A DNA stretch of 64,000 nt from Duganella dendranthematis (GTDB taxonomy: Bacteria > Pseudomonadota > Gammaproteobacteria > Burkholderiales > Burkholderiaceae_D), in the NCBI RefSeq assembly GCF_012849375.1, contig NZ_CP051684.1:1364001-1428000 (forward strand), in the 5' to 3' direction. The notes beneath the pieces are model-generated. The model was not told where the DNA came from. It saw only the letters and a list, made by a program, of their open reading frames with translations, and made no database searches. Below, in pieces: positions 17,479 through 25,747 of this stretch. Position numbers and translations under genes: made by a program. Position 1 is the first letter of the stretch. Every line of letters begins with the position of its first letter.

Positions 17479-18753
17479 TTAGCGAGTTTTTACCATGAGC
17501 AATGCCAGCAGACTGATGACCGCAGCCACCGACAAATAGTAGCCAACGTACTGCAAGCCATAGTGGGTCGCCAGCCACGTCGCCGCGTACGGCGCCAGCG
17601 AGGCGCCCAGGATGCCGGCCAGGTTGAAGGTCAGTGACGCGCCGGTATAGCGCACCTCGGCCGGGAACAATTCCGACAGCATGGTGCCCAGCGGACCGTA
17701 GGTCAGCCCCATCAGACCCAGGCCCAGTGACAGGAAAATGGTGACCTCGGTCGGGTCGCCCGAACCGAACATCGGCCCCAGCACGAGGCCGAAGATGGCG
17801 ATCGCTGCCGACACCCAGATCAGCGTCGCGCGGCGGCCCTTGCGGTCGGCCCAGACGGCGGACAGCGGGATCGTCAGCGCGAAGAACAGCACCGCGAACA
17901 GTTGCAGGATCAGGAAGTTCTGGCGCGTAAATTTCAGCGCGCTGGTGCCCCAGCTGAGCGCAAACACCGTCATCAGGTAGAACAGCACGAAGGTGCACAG
18001 CGCGATCAGCGTGCCCAGCACCAGCACGCGGCGATGGTCGCGCCACACCGTCAGCACCGGCACCTTGACCCGCTCGTTCTTGTCCAGCACCTTCTGGAAG
18101 TCCGGCGTTTCATGAATTTTCAGACGGATGTACAGGCCGACGATCACCAGCAGCGAACTGGCCAGGAAAGGAATGCGCCAGCCGTAGCTGAAGAATTCGG
18201 CGTCGCTCAGCACCTGGCTCAGCAGCAGGAAGATGCCGCCCGACAGGAAGAAGCCGATCGGCGCGCCCAGCTGCGGGAACATGCCGTACCAGGCGCGCTT
18301 GCCCGGCGGTGCGTTCTCGGTGGCCAGCAGCACCGCCCCGCCCCACTCGCCGCCCAGGCCGAGGCCCTGGCCGAAGCGGCACAGCGCCAGCAGTGCCGGC
18401 GCCAGCGTGCCGATGGTAGCGTAGGTCGGCAGCAGGCCGATCACCACGGTCGAAACGCCCATCGTCAGCAGCGCCGCCACCAGCGTGGCCTTGCGGCCGA
18501 TGCGGTCGCCGAAGTGGCCGAACACGGCCGAGCCGACCGGACGCGCAAAGAAGGCGATCGCGAAGGTGGCCAGCGATTGCAGCGTGGCGGCGGCAGGGTC
18601 GCTGGCGGGGAAGAATAGCTTGGGGAACACCAGCACCGCGGCAGTGGCGTAGATGTAGAAATCGAAGAACTCAATCGTGGTGCCGATCAGGCTGGCAAAC
18701 AGCACGGTGGCTGGCGAATTGGTCTTCGGCGCTCCCTGGTGAGGCTGACTCAT
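17479..18753 (-). CDS. MFS transporter, metabolite:H+ symporter (MHS) family
   Basis: A 424-residue inner-membrane carrier. The start ATVLFASLIGTTIEFFDFYIY and the loop FGHFGDRIGRKATLV are characteristic of the MHS subfamily (ShiA, ProP, YhjE), which moves organic acids, shikimate or osmolytes with protons. The second half repeats the RKGRRATL-type loop. The substrate cannot be read. A Shine-Dalgarno AGGAG sits 8-9 bases before the ATG and partly overlaps a strong inverted repeat (18764-18807). It shares strand with its neighbours, but 68 bases and the hairpin separate it from the thioredoxin-like gene upstream. Confidence 0.88.
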   Translation of the reverse strand: MSQPHQGAPKTNSPATVLFASLIGTTIEFFDFYIYATAAVLVFPKLFFPASDPAAATLQSLATFAIAFFARPVGSAVFGHFGDRIGRKATLVAALLTMGVSTVVIGLLPTYATIGTLAPALLALCRFGQGLGLGGEWGGAVLLATENAPPGKRAWYGMFPQLGAPIGFFLSGGIFLLLSQVLSDAEFFSYGWRIPFLASSLLVIVGLYIRLKIHETPDFQKVLDKNERVKVPVLTVWRDHRRVLVLGTLIALCTFVLFYLMTVFALSWGTSALKFTRQNFLILQLFAVLFFALTIPLSAVWADRKGRRATLIWVSAAIAIFGLVLGPMFGSGDPTEVTIFLSLGLGLMGLTYGPLGTMLSELFPAEVRYTGASLTFNLAGILGASLAPYAATWLATHYGLQYVGYYLSVAAVISLLALLMVKTR

Positions 18754-18763
18754 ACGTGACGCT

Positions 18764-18807
18764 CCTGCAGTGTGGTGTGCGGGCCATCATACACACCACA
18801 TTGCAGG
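18764..18807 (-). repeat. 16-base inverted repeat (hairpin) overlapping the MHS gene's ribosome site
   Basis: On the plus strand the arms CCTGCAGTGTGGTGTG (18764-18779) and CACACCACATTGCAGG (18792-18807) are complementary except for one base pair, with a 12-base loop. In the minus-strand transcript the 3' arm ends in GCAGG and runs into AGGAG, the presumed Shine-Dalgarno of the MHS carrier. It also lies 15 bases past the end of the thioredoxin-like gene. No T-tract follows, so an intrinsic terminator is less likely than an operator or an RNA structure limiting translation. Confidence 0.6.
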
Positions 18808-18821
18808 ATTGCCAAGCTTGG

Positions 18822-19142
18822 CTATGGGTCGATTTGCGCAAATCCCACGGACAGATCTTCGGCCCGTAGCGGCCGCACCACGCGCGCCTTTTCCTCGCCG
18901 TCCAGCAGGAAGATGAAGGTGGGCCACAGCTTGACGCGGAACGAGCGCCCCAGCGGCCGGCCGGGACCGTCTTCGACCTTGTAATGCGTCACACTCTCGC
19001 CGCCGGCAAACGCCTGCTCCAGCGGCGGCTGCGCCGCCATGCAGTGGCCGCACCAGTTGGCGCCGAACTCCAGCAAGAGCGGGCCCTTGCTGGCGTCGAT
19101 CTCGGCGCGCTGCGGCGCCTCGGGAATGTAGCGTGTTTTCAT
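18822..19142 (-). CDS. Thioredoxin-fold protein
   Basis: A 106-residue thioredoxin-like protein with the active-site motif WCGHC (in LLLEFGANWCGHCMAAQPPL) and a cis-proline-type segment KLWPTFIFLLDG. The second active-site residues GH differ from the GP of classical thioredoxin, so redox potential and partners may differ. No signal peptide is seen, so it is cytoplasmic. The start at 19142 has AAGGGACG just upstream and overlaps the stop of the ChaN gene (ATGA). Role: general disulfide reduction or a dedicated partner; the sequence does not say which. Confidence 0.88.
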   Translation of the reverse strand: MKTRYIPEAPQRAEIDASKGPLLLEFGANWCGHCMAAQPPLEQAFAGGESVTHYKVEDGPGRPLGRSFRVKLWPTFIFLLDGEEKARVVRPLRAEDLSVGFAQIDP

Positions 19143-19993
19143 CGTCCCTTTTTCACTTGTTTGCACGGGTCGTCGCGTTGCTGCGGCGCCAGTGTCTGGA
19201 TGCTGTCATAACGGCCGCCGTTTTCGCGGTCTTCGATAAAGCCGACACTGCGCACGCTTAGTGCCGGCGCCACCTGGTTGATCCAGTAGCCCACGCCGAT
19301 GTCCTTGCGCACATGGCCGTTGCCGGCGATGAGCACCACGTCGCGCGGCTGCTGGTCGCGGATGATCTTGGCCATCCAGATATCGCGCGCCACCTGGGCG
19401 TTGACCATGCCGCCGATCATCATCTCCGGCAGCATATTGCAATGGCCGATGACGATTTCCTGCTGCTGCGCGCTGGCCACCGCCGGCGGCAGCGGCTGCT
19501 CCAGCTTGTACTCCTTGACGCTTTTCGGATCGAAGCTGGACGCCACGCCATCCCGCACCACGCGCGAGGCATCGGCACGCGACAGATTGCCCGCCACCAG
19601 CGGCAGGTGATACGTCAGTGCCAACTGAATCACAGGATAATACAATTGCCAATCCCAGCGCGCACCGCCCACCACCTGGATCACGCACGCCGCGTCGGCG
19701 CAGCCTTTTTGCGCCTTGTCGACCAGATCCTGGTTTTCGCGATCGAACTGCTCCATGACAATAGCCGGCCGCCAGCCGGCTTCCACCCGCTGGCGCAGCA
19801 GCTCGTAGCGCAGCTTGTGTCCCTGCGCATTGTCATGTACCTCGCCAAGCAGCAGCACTTGCGGATTATTAGCTTCCAGCAATCCCTCTGCCGGCGCGCT
19901 GGCCGGCTTGCCGCCGCTGGCGCAGCCAGCCATCAACACCGCCGCCGCCAAGGCCGAAGTCAATCGAATTTTGCCTGTATATGTAGAAATCAT
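19139..19993 (-). CDS. ChaN family lipoprotein
   Basis: A 284-residue lipoprotein of the ChaN / haem-binding uptake (TIKI-like) family. The signal peptide ends in lipobox LMAGC. Family motifs include VLLLGEVHDN near the mature N-terminus, VMEQFDREN, and VVLIAGNGHVRKDIGVGYW. Campylobacter ChaN binds haem and is linked to iron acquisition; other members are proposed peptidases, so the activity here is open. The ATG at 19993 is preferred to a TTG 8 codons upstream. The 256 bases before it, up to the divergent PEP-CTERM gene, are relatively AT-rich and must carry both promoters, but no unambiguous boxes can be picked out. Confidence 0.85.
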   Translation of the reverse strand: MISTYTGKIRLTSALAAAVLMAGCASGGKPASAPAEGLLEANNPQVLLLGEVHDNAQGHKLRYELLRQRVEAGWRPAIVMEQFDRENQDLVDKAQKGCADAACVIQVVGGARWDWQLYYPVIQLALTYHLPLVAGNLSRADASRVVRDGVASSFDPKSVKEYKLEQPLPPAVASAQQQEIVIGHCNMLPEMMIGGMVNAQVARDIWMAKIIRDQQPRDVVLIAGNGHVRKDIGVGYWINQVAPALSVRSVGFIEDRENGGRYDSIQTLAPQQRDDPCKQVKKGR

Positions 19994-20249
19994 CTGATGA
20001 ACGCCTGTATGCTTCAAAATTGTTTGTTGAAAAAGTGATATCCATCTGCGCCACTGGCAAGCGGCCGGCGGGTGTTGTTGCGGCGCAAAAATTCGTTATA
20101 TCAAAAGAAAAACTGATGGCAATTTGTTATTGGACATGGTTTAATAGCAGAACGGTAGCGAGTGTTAGACCTGCCCTCTCAAATTTTACAGTTTGTGCAT
20201 TAGATTGCTCTTAACTTCCTGTTCATGCAGCAACGCCAGGAGTGTCATC

Positions 20250-20597
20250 GTGAAAGTACTGTCCTTGATTTCGACTGCTTTACTAGCTTTAAGCCTCGCC
20301 GGCGCCGTACAGGCTCAGCCTGCCGCTCCGGTCACTAGCAATGTTGCACCTGCAACAATCGTCCTAGCCCACTGCGAGTCCGGCGAGACTGTGCCGTGCC
20401 GCACCGACGTGCCGACTGACAAGGTGGACGACGCCGATCATACCGCCCTGCCGCCTAACGATCCGAAACAGCGCCAGCAAGCAGTGCCGGCGACGCCGGT
20501 GCCGGAGCCGCAGACCTTCGTGATGTTGATGCTGGGTCTGGTAGTGCTGGGCGTGGCTTCGCGCCGCCGCCAGACGACCGACAAGTTCTCCGACTGA
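20250..20597 (+). CDS. Small PEP-CTERM sorting-signal protein
   Basis: A 115-residue secreted protein with signal peptide (about 1-22, ending AVQAQ) and a C-terminal PEP-CTERM tripartite signal: VPEP (84-87), a hydrophobic helix (about 90-104) and RRR (105-107). Such proteins are processed by exosortase (EpsH/XrtA type) and are often linked to exopolysaccharide or floc formation. The mature middle is short and rich in Pro, Ala and Asp, with two cysteines (42 and 50) that could form a disulfide; it resembles no enzyme. The GTG start at 20250 is supported by AGGAG 7 bases upstream. No exosortase gene is in this window. Function of the mature domain is unknown. Confidence 0.8.
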   Translation: MKVLSLISTALLALSLAGAVQAQPAAPVTSNVAPATIVLAHCESGETVPCRTDVPTDKVDDADHTALPPNDPKQRQQAVPATPVPEPQTFVMLMLGLVVLGVASRRRQTTDKFSD

Positions 20598-20616
20598 ACC
20601 CATAAGCCGTTAAGCC

Positions 20617-20650
20617 AGGGTCTGCCCCTACCGGGTCAGACCCTTTTGTT
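20617..20650 (+). terminator. Rho-independent terminator made from a degenerate GGGTCTGACCC palindrome
   Basis: Between the PEP-CTERM gene and the convergent histidine kinase gene, AGGGTCTGCCCC (20617-20628) pairs with CGGGTCAGACCCT (20632-20644) with one mismatch, and TTTTGTTTTG follows. Hairpin plus T-run is the classic intrinsic terminator for the plus strand. The stem is a degenerate copy of the perfect palindromes at 45660 and 51900. Confidence 0.75.
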
Positions 20651-20660
20651 TTGGGGGCGC

Positions 20661-22241
20661 TTACGCATGCAGGCGGGCGTCCGCGTGCAGTGCACTCTCG
20701 TCCACCGGCGTCACGCACGGCATGCGCAGCACAAAGCTGGCGCCCTGCCCCAGCACACTCGACACGGTGACACTGCCGCCAAACTGCTTGGCCATCAGGT
20801 TGAACACGATGTTCAGCCCCAGCCCCGTGCCGCCCTGACCACGCCTGGTGGTGACAAACGGGTCGAATACCTTGTCCAGCATATCCGGCGGAATACCCTT
20901 GCCGTTATCGGTCACCTGCATCTCGACCCAGTCGCCCTGCTGCGCCACGCCGATCGTGATGCGGCCCTCATCGTCCGGCCCGAAGGCGTGATCGACGCAG
21001 TTCAAGGTCAGATTGGTGATGACCTGCGCCAGCGCTCCGGGATAGCTGTCTAGCATGATGTCCGGCGGACAGGCGATGCTGACAGTGATGCGCGTCTTCT
21101 TCAACTTGGGCTGCAAGCTGGATACCACCTCGTTGATATAGTCGCGCAACTCGAAGCGCCGGCGCGCCTCGCTCACCTGGTCGACCGCGATCTGCTTGAA
21201 GCTGTGGATCAGGTGCGCCGCCCGATAGGCATTGTTCATGATCAGCCGCGTACTCTCCGCCGCCGTCTCCAGATAACGCGTGATATCGGATTTCTTGATG
21301 TTGCCGCCATCGACCGACGCCTGCACCTTCTCGGTAGCCTCCATCAGCACTGAAGCGCTGGTCAGCGCGATGCCGACCGGCGTATTGATCTCGTGCGCGA
21401 CGCCCGCCACCAGCCCGCCCAGCGACGCCAGCCGCTCCGCCTGCAGCAGCGATTCCTGCGTGCGGCGCAAATCGGCCATCGCCTTGGCGGTGACCTGCGC
21501 CGATTTGCGCGCCTCATCCTCCGCCTCGCGGATGCGCTGGATATTCGATTTGATCTTGCGCTGGATGGCGTTGAAGCCGCGGATCACCTCGCCCAGCTCA
21601 TCCTGGCGATTGTCCGGCAGTTCTTCCACCTCGTCGCTGCCGCGCGTGGCCAGGTCGAACAGGCCGTCGCGCAGCTGCTTGAGCGGATCGAACACGATGC
21701 GCAGCGACCACGCCAGCGCCGCCACCAGAATCAGGTCCAGCAGCAGCACCTCGGTGACCTTGCGGCGCACCTCGGCGGCCAGCGTGGCGTCGATCTGCGC
21801 GCGGCTGAAATTGACCACCACGCGGCCGACGATCACCGGCTTCAGCGCCGCCCCGGCCGCGCCGGAATCGCGATACGCCAGATCCGCCACCACCGGCGTG
21901 CCCGGCACGGAAGCGTCGTTTTCAATCGACGAAATGCTGCCGTTCTCGTTGCGCAGTTTGCCGGAAAACAGGCCAACCGACGTATCATAGACACGGATAG
22001 AGACCAGCTCCGGCGGCATCATCTCAGCCGCGACGATGTTGTCGACCTTGGCTTTATCGAGATCCCACAGGGCGGAAGGCAGGCTGGTTTGCAGGCGCGT
22101 CAGCACCCCTTGGCGCAGGCGCTGGCTGCTAACCTCAAGTTCATGACCAAGACTGTACTGGGCATAAGTGCCGGAGACGCCCAGCACCAGGGTAACAATG
22201 ACCACAAAAAGCAGCGTCAAGCGGCCTTTAATACCAAACAT
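20661..22241 (-). CDS. Membrane sensor histidine kinase (HAMP, HisKA, HATPase)
   Basis: A 526-residue kinase with one transmembrane helix at about 8-28, a periplasmic sensor of about 130 residues, a second helix at 165-184, a HAMP linker (185-235), a coiled coil, and the phospho-acceptor His283 in LVAGVAHEINTPVG. The ATP-binding domain has the N-box NLTLNCVDHAF, DNGKGIPPDMLDKVFDPF and GTGLGLNIVFNL. The H-box resembles the HATPase group that works with cytoplasmic receiver proteins. There is no adjacent response regulator, so it is an orphan kinase. It is divergent from the HDOD two-gene unit. The start at 22241 has GGGAG upstream; a longer frame was rejected. Confidence 0.92.
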   Translation of the reverse strand: MFGIKGRLTLLFVVIVTLVLGVSGTYAQYSLGHELEVSSQRLRQGVLTRLQTSLPSALWDLDKAKVDNIVAAEMMPPELVSIRVYDTSVGLFSGKLRNENGSISSIENDASVPGTPVVADLAYRDSGAAGAALKPVIVGRVVVNFSRAQIDATLAAEVRRKVTEVLLLDLILVAALAWSLRIVFDPLKQLRDGLFDLATRGSDEVEELPDNRQDELGEVIRGFNAIQRKIKSNIQRIREAEDEARKSAQVTAKAMADLRRTQESLLQAERLASLGGLVAGVAHEINTPVGIALTSASVLMEATEKVQASVDGGNIKKSDITRYLETAAESTRLIMNNAYRAAHLIHSFKQIAVDQVSEARRRFELRDYINEVVSSLQPKLKKTRITVSIACPPDIMLDSYPGALAQVITNLTLNCVDHAFGPDDEGRITIGVAQQGDWVEMQVTDNGKGIPPDMLDKVFDPFVTTRRGQGGTGLGLNIVFNLMAKQFGGSVTVSSVLGQGASFVLRMPCVTPVDESALHADARLHA

Positions 22242-22362
22242 CGAGCGATCTCCCGACAACACGGATTTGACGGCAACGTCCCAATGTACGGTATGGGCTG
22301 CATCTTGGCAAGACAATGGTAAGATCGGGAAATATAGTCCAAGCGGCAACCGGGGAGGCGGC

Positions 22363-22710
22363 ATGACAGGCAATTACCATCAACTGACACTGGCGGAGGT
22401 GCGGCCGGGCATGGTCTTGTCCGACGTTCTGCTGGATGTGCAAGGCCATGTGCTGCTGCCACAGGGCACGGTGCTGACCGAGGCCATGCTGGCGCTAATG
22501 CCGCGCCATGGCATCGCCGTGCTGCCCATCGTCAAGGATCAGGTGACGCCGGAAATGGTGGCCGCCACCCTGCAGCATCACGACGCGCGCATCGCCCAGC
22601 TGTTCCGCAAGACCGATCCGGACAGCAGCAGCGACTGGGCCACTGCCACGCTGCGCCGCTTCGTCACCGATTTCCGCCTGGGTGTAGAGGAGACGCCGGA
22701 ACATGAGTAA
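22363..22710 (+). CDS. Small uncharacterised protein resembling the N-terminal segment of HD-GYP proteins
   Basis: A 115-residue cytoplasmic protein. Its first half, LAEVRPGMVLSDVLLDVQGHVLLPQGTVLT, resembles the short beta-rich leader often found before HD-GYP or HDOD domains (LRPGMVLAEDVYDxxGxLLLPKG). The second half has no recognisable motif. The ribosome site GGGGAGG precedes the ATG. It overlaps the following HDOD gene by 8 bases, so the two look like one split signalling protein or two coupled partners. No enzymatic function can be assigned. Confidence 0.75.
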   Translation: MTGNYHQLTLAEVRPGMVLSDVLLDVQGHVLLPQGTVLTEAMLALMPRHGIAVLPIVKDQVTPEMVAATLQHHDARIAQLFRKTDPDSSSDWATATLRRFVTDFRLGVEETPEHE

Positions 22711-23548
22711 CACATTAAGCTACGACGACGTGGTGCGCACGCTGGACGACCTGCCTTCGCTGCCGGCGGTGGTGATGGAGCTGCTCAACAGCATCGACCA
22801 GGACGACGTCGACATTTCCGTGCTGGCCAAGAAGGTCAGCTACGACCAGGCGCTGACGGCCAAGACGCTGCGCCTGGCCAACTCGTCGCTGTATGGCTTG
22901 CAGGTCAAGGTCACCACCATCCAGCAGGCGATTACCTACCTGGGTTTCCAGACCACGCGCAACCTGATCACGGCGGCCGCCGTCACCGGCTGCTTCGCCG
23001 AAGGCCACTGCCCCGGCTTCGATCACAAGGCCTTCTGGCGCCACTCGATCGCCACCGCCGCCTGCGCCAAGGTGCTGGCGCGGCAGATGCGTTTCAACCA
23101 GGATTACGCCTTCACGGCCGGGCTGCTGCACGATATCGGCCGGCTGGTGCTGGTGTCGTGCTTCCCGAACCAGTATTCGGAAGCCATCGCGTGGCGCGAG
23201 CAGCATGACGCCTATATGCTGGACGCCGAACGCACCGTGCTGGGCGTCGATCATGTCGACGCCGGCCTGGCACTGGCGGAACACTGGAATTTTTCGGATA
23301 CGATGCGCCTCGCCATCGGCGGCCATCACGCCCCGGAAGCGCCGGGCGCGGGATTTTTGGCGGCCATCATTCATGTGGCCGACGCTATCGTGCATGCGCT
23401 CGATCTGGCGCAGGTACAGGACGACCTGGTGCCGCCCGTATCCACCGTGGCCTGGACTGCGCTGGGCCTCGATGAAGAAATATATCTGCAGATCTTCCGT
23501 GAAACGGAGTTGCAGTATGAAGAAATCTCTATGGTGCTGCTAACCTGA
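22703..23548 (+). CDS. HDOD domain signalling protein
   Basis: A 281-residue single-domain HDOD protein. The start LDDLPSLPAVVMELLNSIDQ, the segment VSYDQALTAKTLRLANSSLYG and the HD-like HDIGRL in FTAGLLHDIGRLVLV are diagnostic. HDOD proteins are non-catalytic relatives of HD-GYP phosphodiesterases and act as regulatory scaffolds in signal transduction. The gene overlaps its small upstream partner by 8 bases and is divergent from a sensor kinase, suggesting a common signalling module. Direct interaction is inference. Confidence 0.9.
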   Translation: MSNTLSYDDVVRTLDDLPSLPAVVMELLNSIDQDDVDISVLAKKVSYDQALTAKTLRLANSSLYGLQVKVTTIQQAITYLGFQTTRNLITAAAVTGCFAEGHCPGFDHKAFWRHSIATAACAKVLARQMRFNQDYAFTAGLLHDIGRLVLVSCFPNQYSEAIAWREQHDAYMLDAERTVLGVDHVDAGLALAEHWNFSDTMRLAIGGHHAPEAPGAGFLAAIIHVADAIVHALDLAQVQDDLVPPVSTVAWTALGLDEEIYLQIFRETELQYEEISMVLLT

Positions 23549-23564
23549 AAACCTGAAGTGGTGT

Positions 23565-23597
23565 CCTGCCGGGACGGGTCAAGCTCGCACCGGCAGG
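23565..23597. terminator. Possible bidirectional hairpin between convergent genes
   Basis: CCTGCCGG (23565-23572) and CCGGCAGG (23590-23597) form an 8-base GC-rich stem with a 17-base loop, in the 68-base gap between the HDOD gene and the convergent small gene. No T-tract is present on either side, so terminator function is a guess from position. Confidence 0.35.
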
Positions 23598-23616
23598 CGC
23601 ATGCGCTGGGGGCGCA

Positions 23617-23955
23617 TCAGTGATGGGCCGCGTTTCCGGCCGAGGCCTTGTCAGCTGCTGGACGATCTTCTGGCTTCGGACGGCCTTGGGCGTCGGACAG
23701 GCGGTACTTGGTGCGGCGGTCGCCCATCAGGTCGCGCAGGTCGCGGATGCTCATGCCGGTCACTTCATGCATGCGGATCAGCAGCGAGGCGCCGACTGGC
23801 AGACGGTGGTGGCGGATTTTGCTGATCACCGGTGGCGCGACTTCCAGCAGACGCGACAGCGCGGCATCGTTCTTCAGCTGCATCTTGCCGAGCAAGATAT
23901 CCAGCAGGTGGTTAGGATTGTAGCTTTCCTGGGAAGCGAGTGCATGATGTGCCAT
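23617..23955 (-). CDS. Small uncharacterised protein with helix-turn-helix-like core
   Basis: A 112-residue protein. Residues about 15-70 (HLLDILLGKMQLKNDAALSR; PPVISKIRHHRLPVGASLLI; RMHEVTGMSIRDLRDLMG) read like a Cro/XRE-type fold: an ISKIRHHRLP recognition segment followed by a helix. The C-terminal about 35 residues are charged and probably disordered. DNA binding is plausible but not proven; the product may be a small regulator. GAGGAA precedes the ATG at good spacing. The 255 bases upstream (23956-24210) contain no gene I can support; they are AT-richer than average and should hold its promoter. Confidence 0.7.
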   Translation of the reverse strand: MAHHALASQESYNPNHLLDILLGKMQLKNDAALSRLLEVAPPVISKIRHHRLPVGASLLIRMHEVTGMSIRDLRDLMGDRRTKYRLSDAQGRPKPEDRPAADKASAGNAAHH

Positions 23956-24210
23956 GATGAAATTCCTCGTGAGTTGGGGTGAACAGATAGTGCTGGTTTG
24001 AACTTAAGCAAAACTTAGAGTACGGAATTGCTATTTGCACAAGATACCAGCCCACATCGGGGCTAAGATTGTTGGACATCAATCAGTGGCTAGAAACCTT
24101 AGCAACAATGCTATTTCATCACATGGGAACGAAGACTGTCGCACACAAGAACTTGTAGGAAACTGTTACACAAAGCAAGTTCAGCTTTACAGCGGCAAGG
24201 GAAGAGAAAA

Positions 24211-24534
24211 TCAGGCGGTGGTGTCGATATTGCGGCCCAGCGTTTTTTCGCTGTCGCGGCGCTGGGTGTCGGCTTTTTTGTCGGCCTGCTGGGCGGCGCG
24301 GCGGTCGGCTGCGGCGGCTTGGTCGTTGTTGCGGGATTCGCTGCGGGTGGCTTCGGTGTTTTCCTTGACGCGCTGCTTGAGCACCGCGTTGTCCTTCTGG
24401 GCGCGGTTGGTCTGTTCGGTGCGACGCGTCTCGCCGGCCTGCTCGCTGCGCTGCTCGGCACGGTTGGCGCGGGTCTCGCGCAGGTTCAGCTGCACCGGAT
24501 TCGCGTTGGAGGTGGAAGTAACATTAATTGCCAT
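24211..24534 (-). CDS. Small highly charged coiled or disordered protein, unknown function
   Basis: A 107-residue protein, very rich in Arg, Glu, Gln, Ala, Asn and Thr (for example RETRANRAEQRSEQAGETRR and AAAADRRAAQQADKKADTQR), with no signal peptide, no cysteine and almost no aromatic residues. It should be helical coiled coil or disordered. The ATG at 24534 has GGAG in the expected place. I do not recognise a family. Its position just upstream of, and divergent from, phoH could be incidental. Confidence 0.6.
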   Translation of the reverse strand: MAINVTSTSNANPVQLNLRETRANRAEQRSEQAGETRRTEQTNRAQKDNAVLKQRVKENTEATRSESRNNDQAAAADRRAAQQADKKADTQRRDSEKTLGRNIDTTA

Positions 24535-24640
24535 GACTCCACTGTAGCGCAACGGCAAGCAAAATCAAGTGCTGCTGGCGGCAAATACGATAAACTATCG
24601 GCTGTGCCGTTTCTACGGCCTTCTCTCGTCAAAGCACCCA

Positions 24641-25747
24641 TTGAAAACCAAAACTCCAGTCCAGCCGCACTACTTCGTCCCCGAGCCGCTGGATAACGCG
24701 CGCCTGGCCCATTTGTGCGGCCCGCTCGACGAAAACCTGCGCCAGATTTCCGCCGCGCTGGACGTCACCATTTTCCGCCGCGGCGAAAAGTTCATCGTTA
24801 GCGGCCACAACGCCGAACGCGCGGTCGAGATCCTCGAACACTTCTACGCCATCGCCAACAAGATCGTGCCGATCGAAGAAGTGCAACTGGCGCTGGTCGA
24901 ACAGCGCGCCAGCATGCACGCCAATAACGTCGCCGAGCTGGCGCCAGAGACCGCCACGGCAACAGCCGAGGCGCCAGCCACCAAGCCGCGTAAGGTCGAA
25001 GTGGTGCCGGCCATCGACATCGACATCAACAGCCCGGTGCTGAAGACCCGCCGCACCGACCTGCGAGGGCGCACGCCGCACCAGATTCGCTACCTGCGCA
25101 ACATCCTCGAACACGACATCAGCTTCGGCGTCGGTCCGGCCGGCACCGGCAAGACCTATCTGGCGGTGGCCTGCGCGGTCGATGCGCTGGAGCGTGACGC
25201 CGTCAAACGCATCATCCTGACCCGTCCGGCGGTGGAAGCCGGCGAACGCCTCGGCTTCCTGCCGGGCGACCTGTCGCAAAAAGTCGATCCGTATCTGCGT
25301 CCGCTGTACGACGCGCTGTACGACCTGCTGGGCTTCGACCGCACGCAGAAAATGTTCGAGAAGCAGGTGATTGAAATCGCCCCGCTGGCCTACATGCGCG
25401 GCCGCACGCTGAACCACGCCTTTGTGATCCTGGACGAAGCGCAGAACACCACCGTCGAGCAGATGAAAATGTTCCTGACCCGCATCGGCTTCGGCAGCAA
25501 GGCCGTGATCACCGGCGACGTCACCCAGGTCGACCTGCACAAGAGCCAGAAGAGCGGCCTGGTGGACGCCATCCAGGTGCTGAAGGAAGTGCGCGGCATC
25601 GCCTTCAGTCACTTCAACAGCGAAGACGTGGTGCGTCACCCGCTGGTGGCGCGCATCGTCGACGCCTACGAAACCGCCCATAACCACGAGGCGGAAATCG
25701 CTCCGCTCCTCAAAGCTACCGCCCTGAAAAATGTCCGCAAAAAATAA
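24641..25747 (+). CDS. PhoH family ATPase
   Basis: A PhoH/YbeZ-type P-loop ATPase, 368 residues from the proposed TTG at 24641. It has a KH-like N-terminal region ([16 protein letters not shown]), Walker [12 protein letters not shown] and Walker [12 protein letters not shown]. YbeZ-type proteins associate with the endoribonuclease YbeY and with RNA metabolism; the two genes overlap by 17 bases here. Start choice: ATG 24569 lacks homology-like sequence and a ribosome site, whereas the TTG opens [20 protein letters not shown], the usual beginning in related bacteria as I recall. The start is therefore only moderately certain. Confidence 0.92.
   Translation: MKTKTPVQPHYFVPEPLDNARLAHLCGPLDENLRQISAALDVTIFRRGEKFIVSGHNAERAVEILEHFYAIANKIVPIEEVQLALVEQRASMHANNVAELAPETATATAEAPATKPRKVEVVPAIDIDINSPVLKTRRTDLRGRTPHQIRYLRNILEHDISFGVGPAGTGKTYLAVACAVDALERDAVKRIILTRPAVEAGERLGFLPGDLSQKVDPYLRPLYDALYDLLGFDRTQKMFEKQVIEIAPLAYMRGRTLNHAFVILDEAQNTTVEQMKMFLTRIGFGSKAVITGDVTQVDLHKSQKSGLVDAIQVLKEVRGIAFSHFNSEDVVRHPLVARIVDAYETAHNHEAEIAPLLKATALKNVRKK

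Noticed and set aside
23956..24210. Possible small RNA or gene in the 255-base gap
   Set aside because: No open frame with a ribosome site, no strong hairpin plus T-run seen; treated as promoter region.
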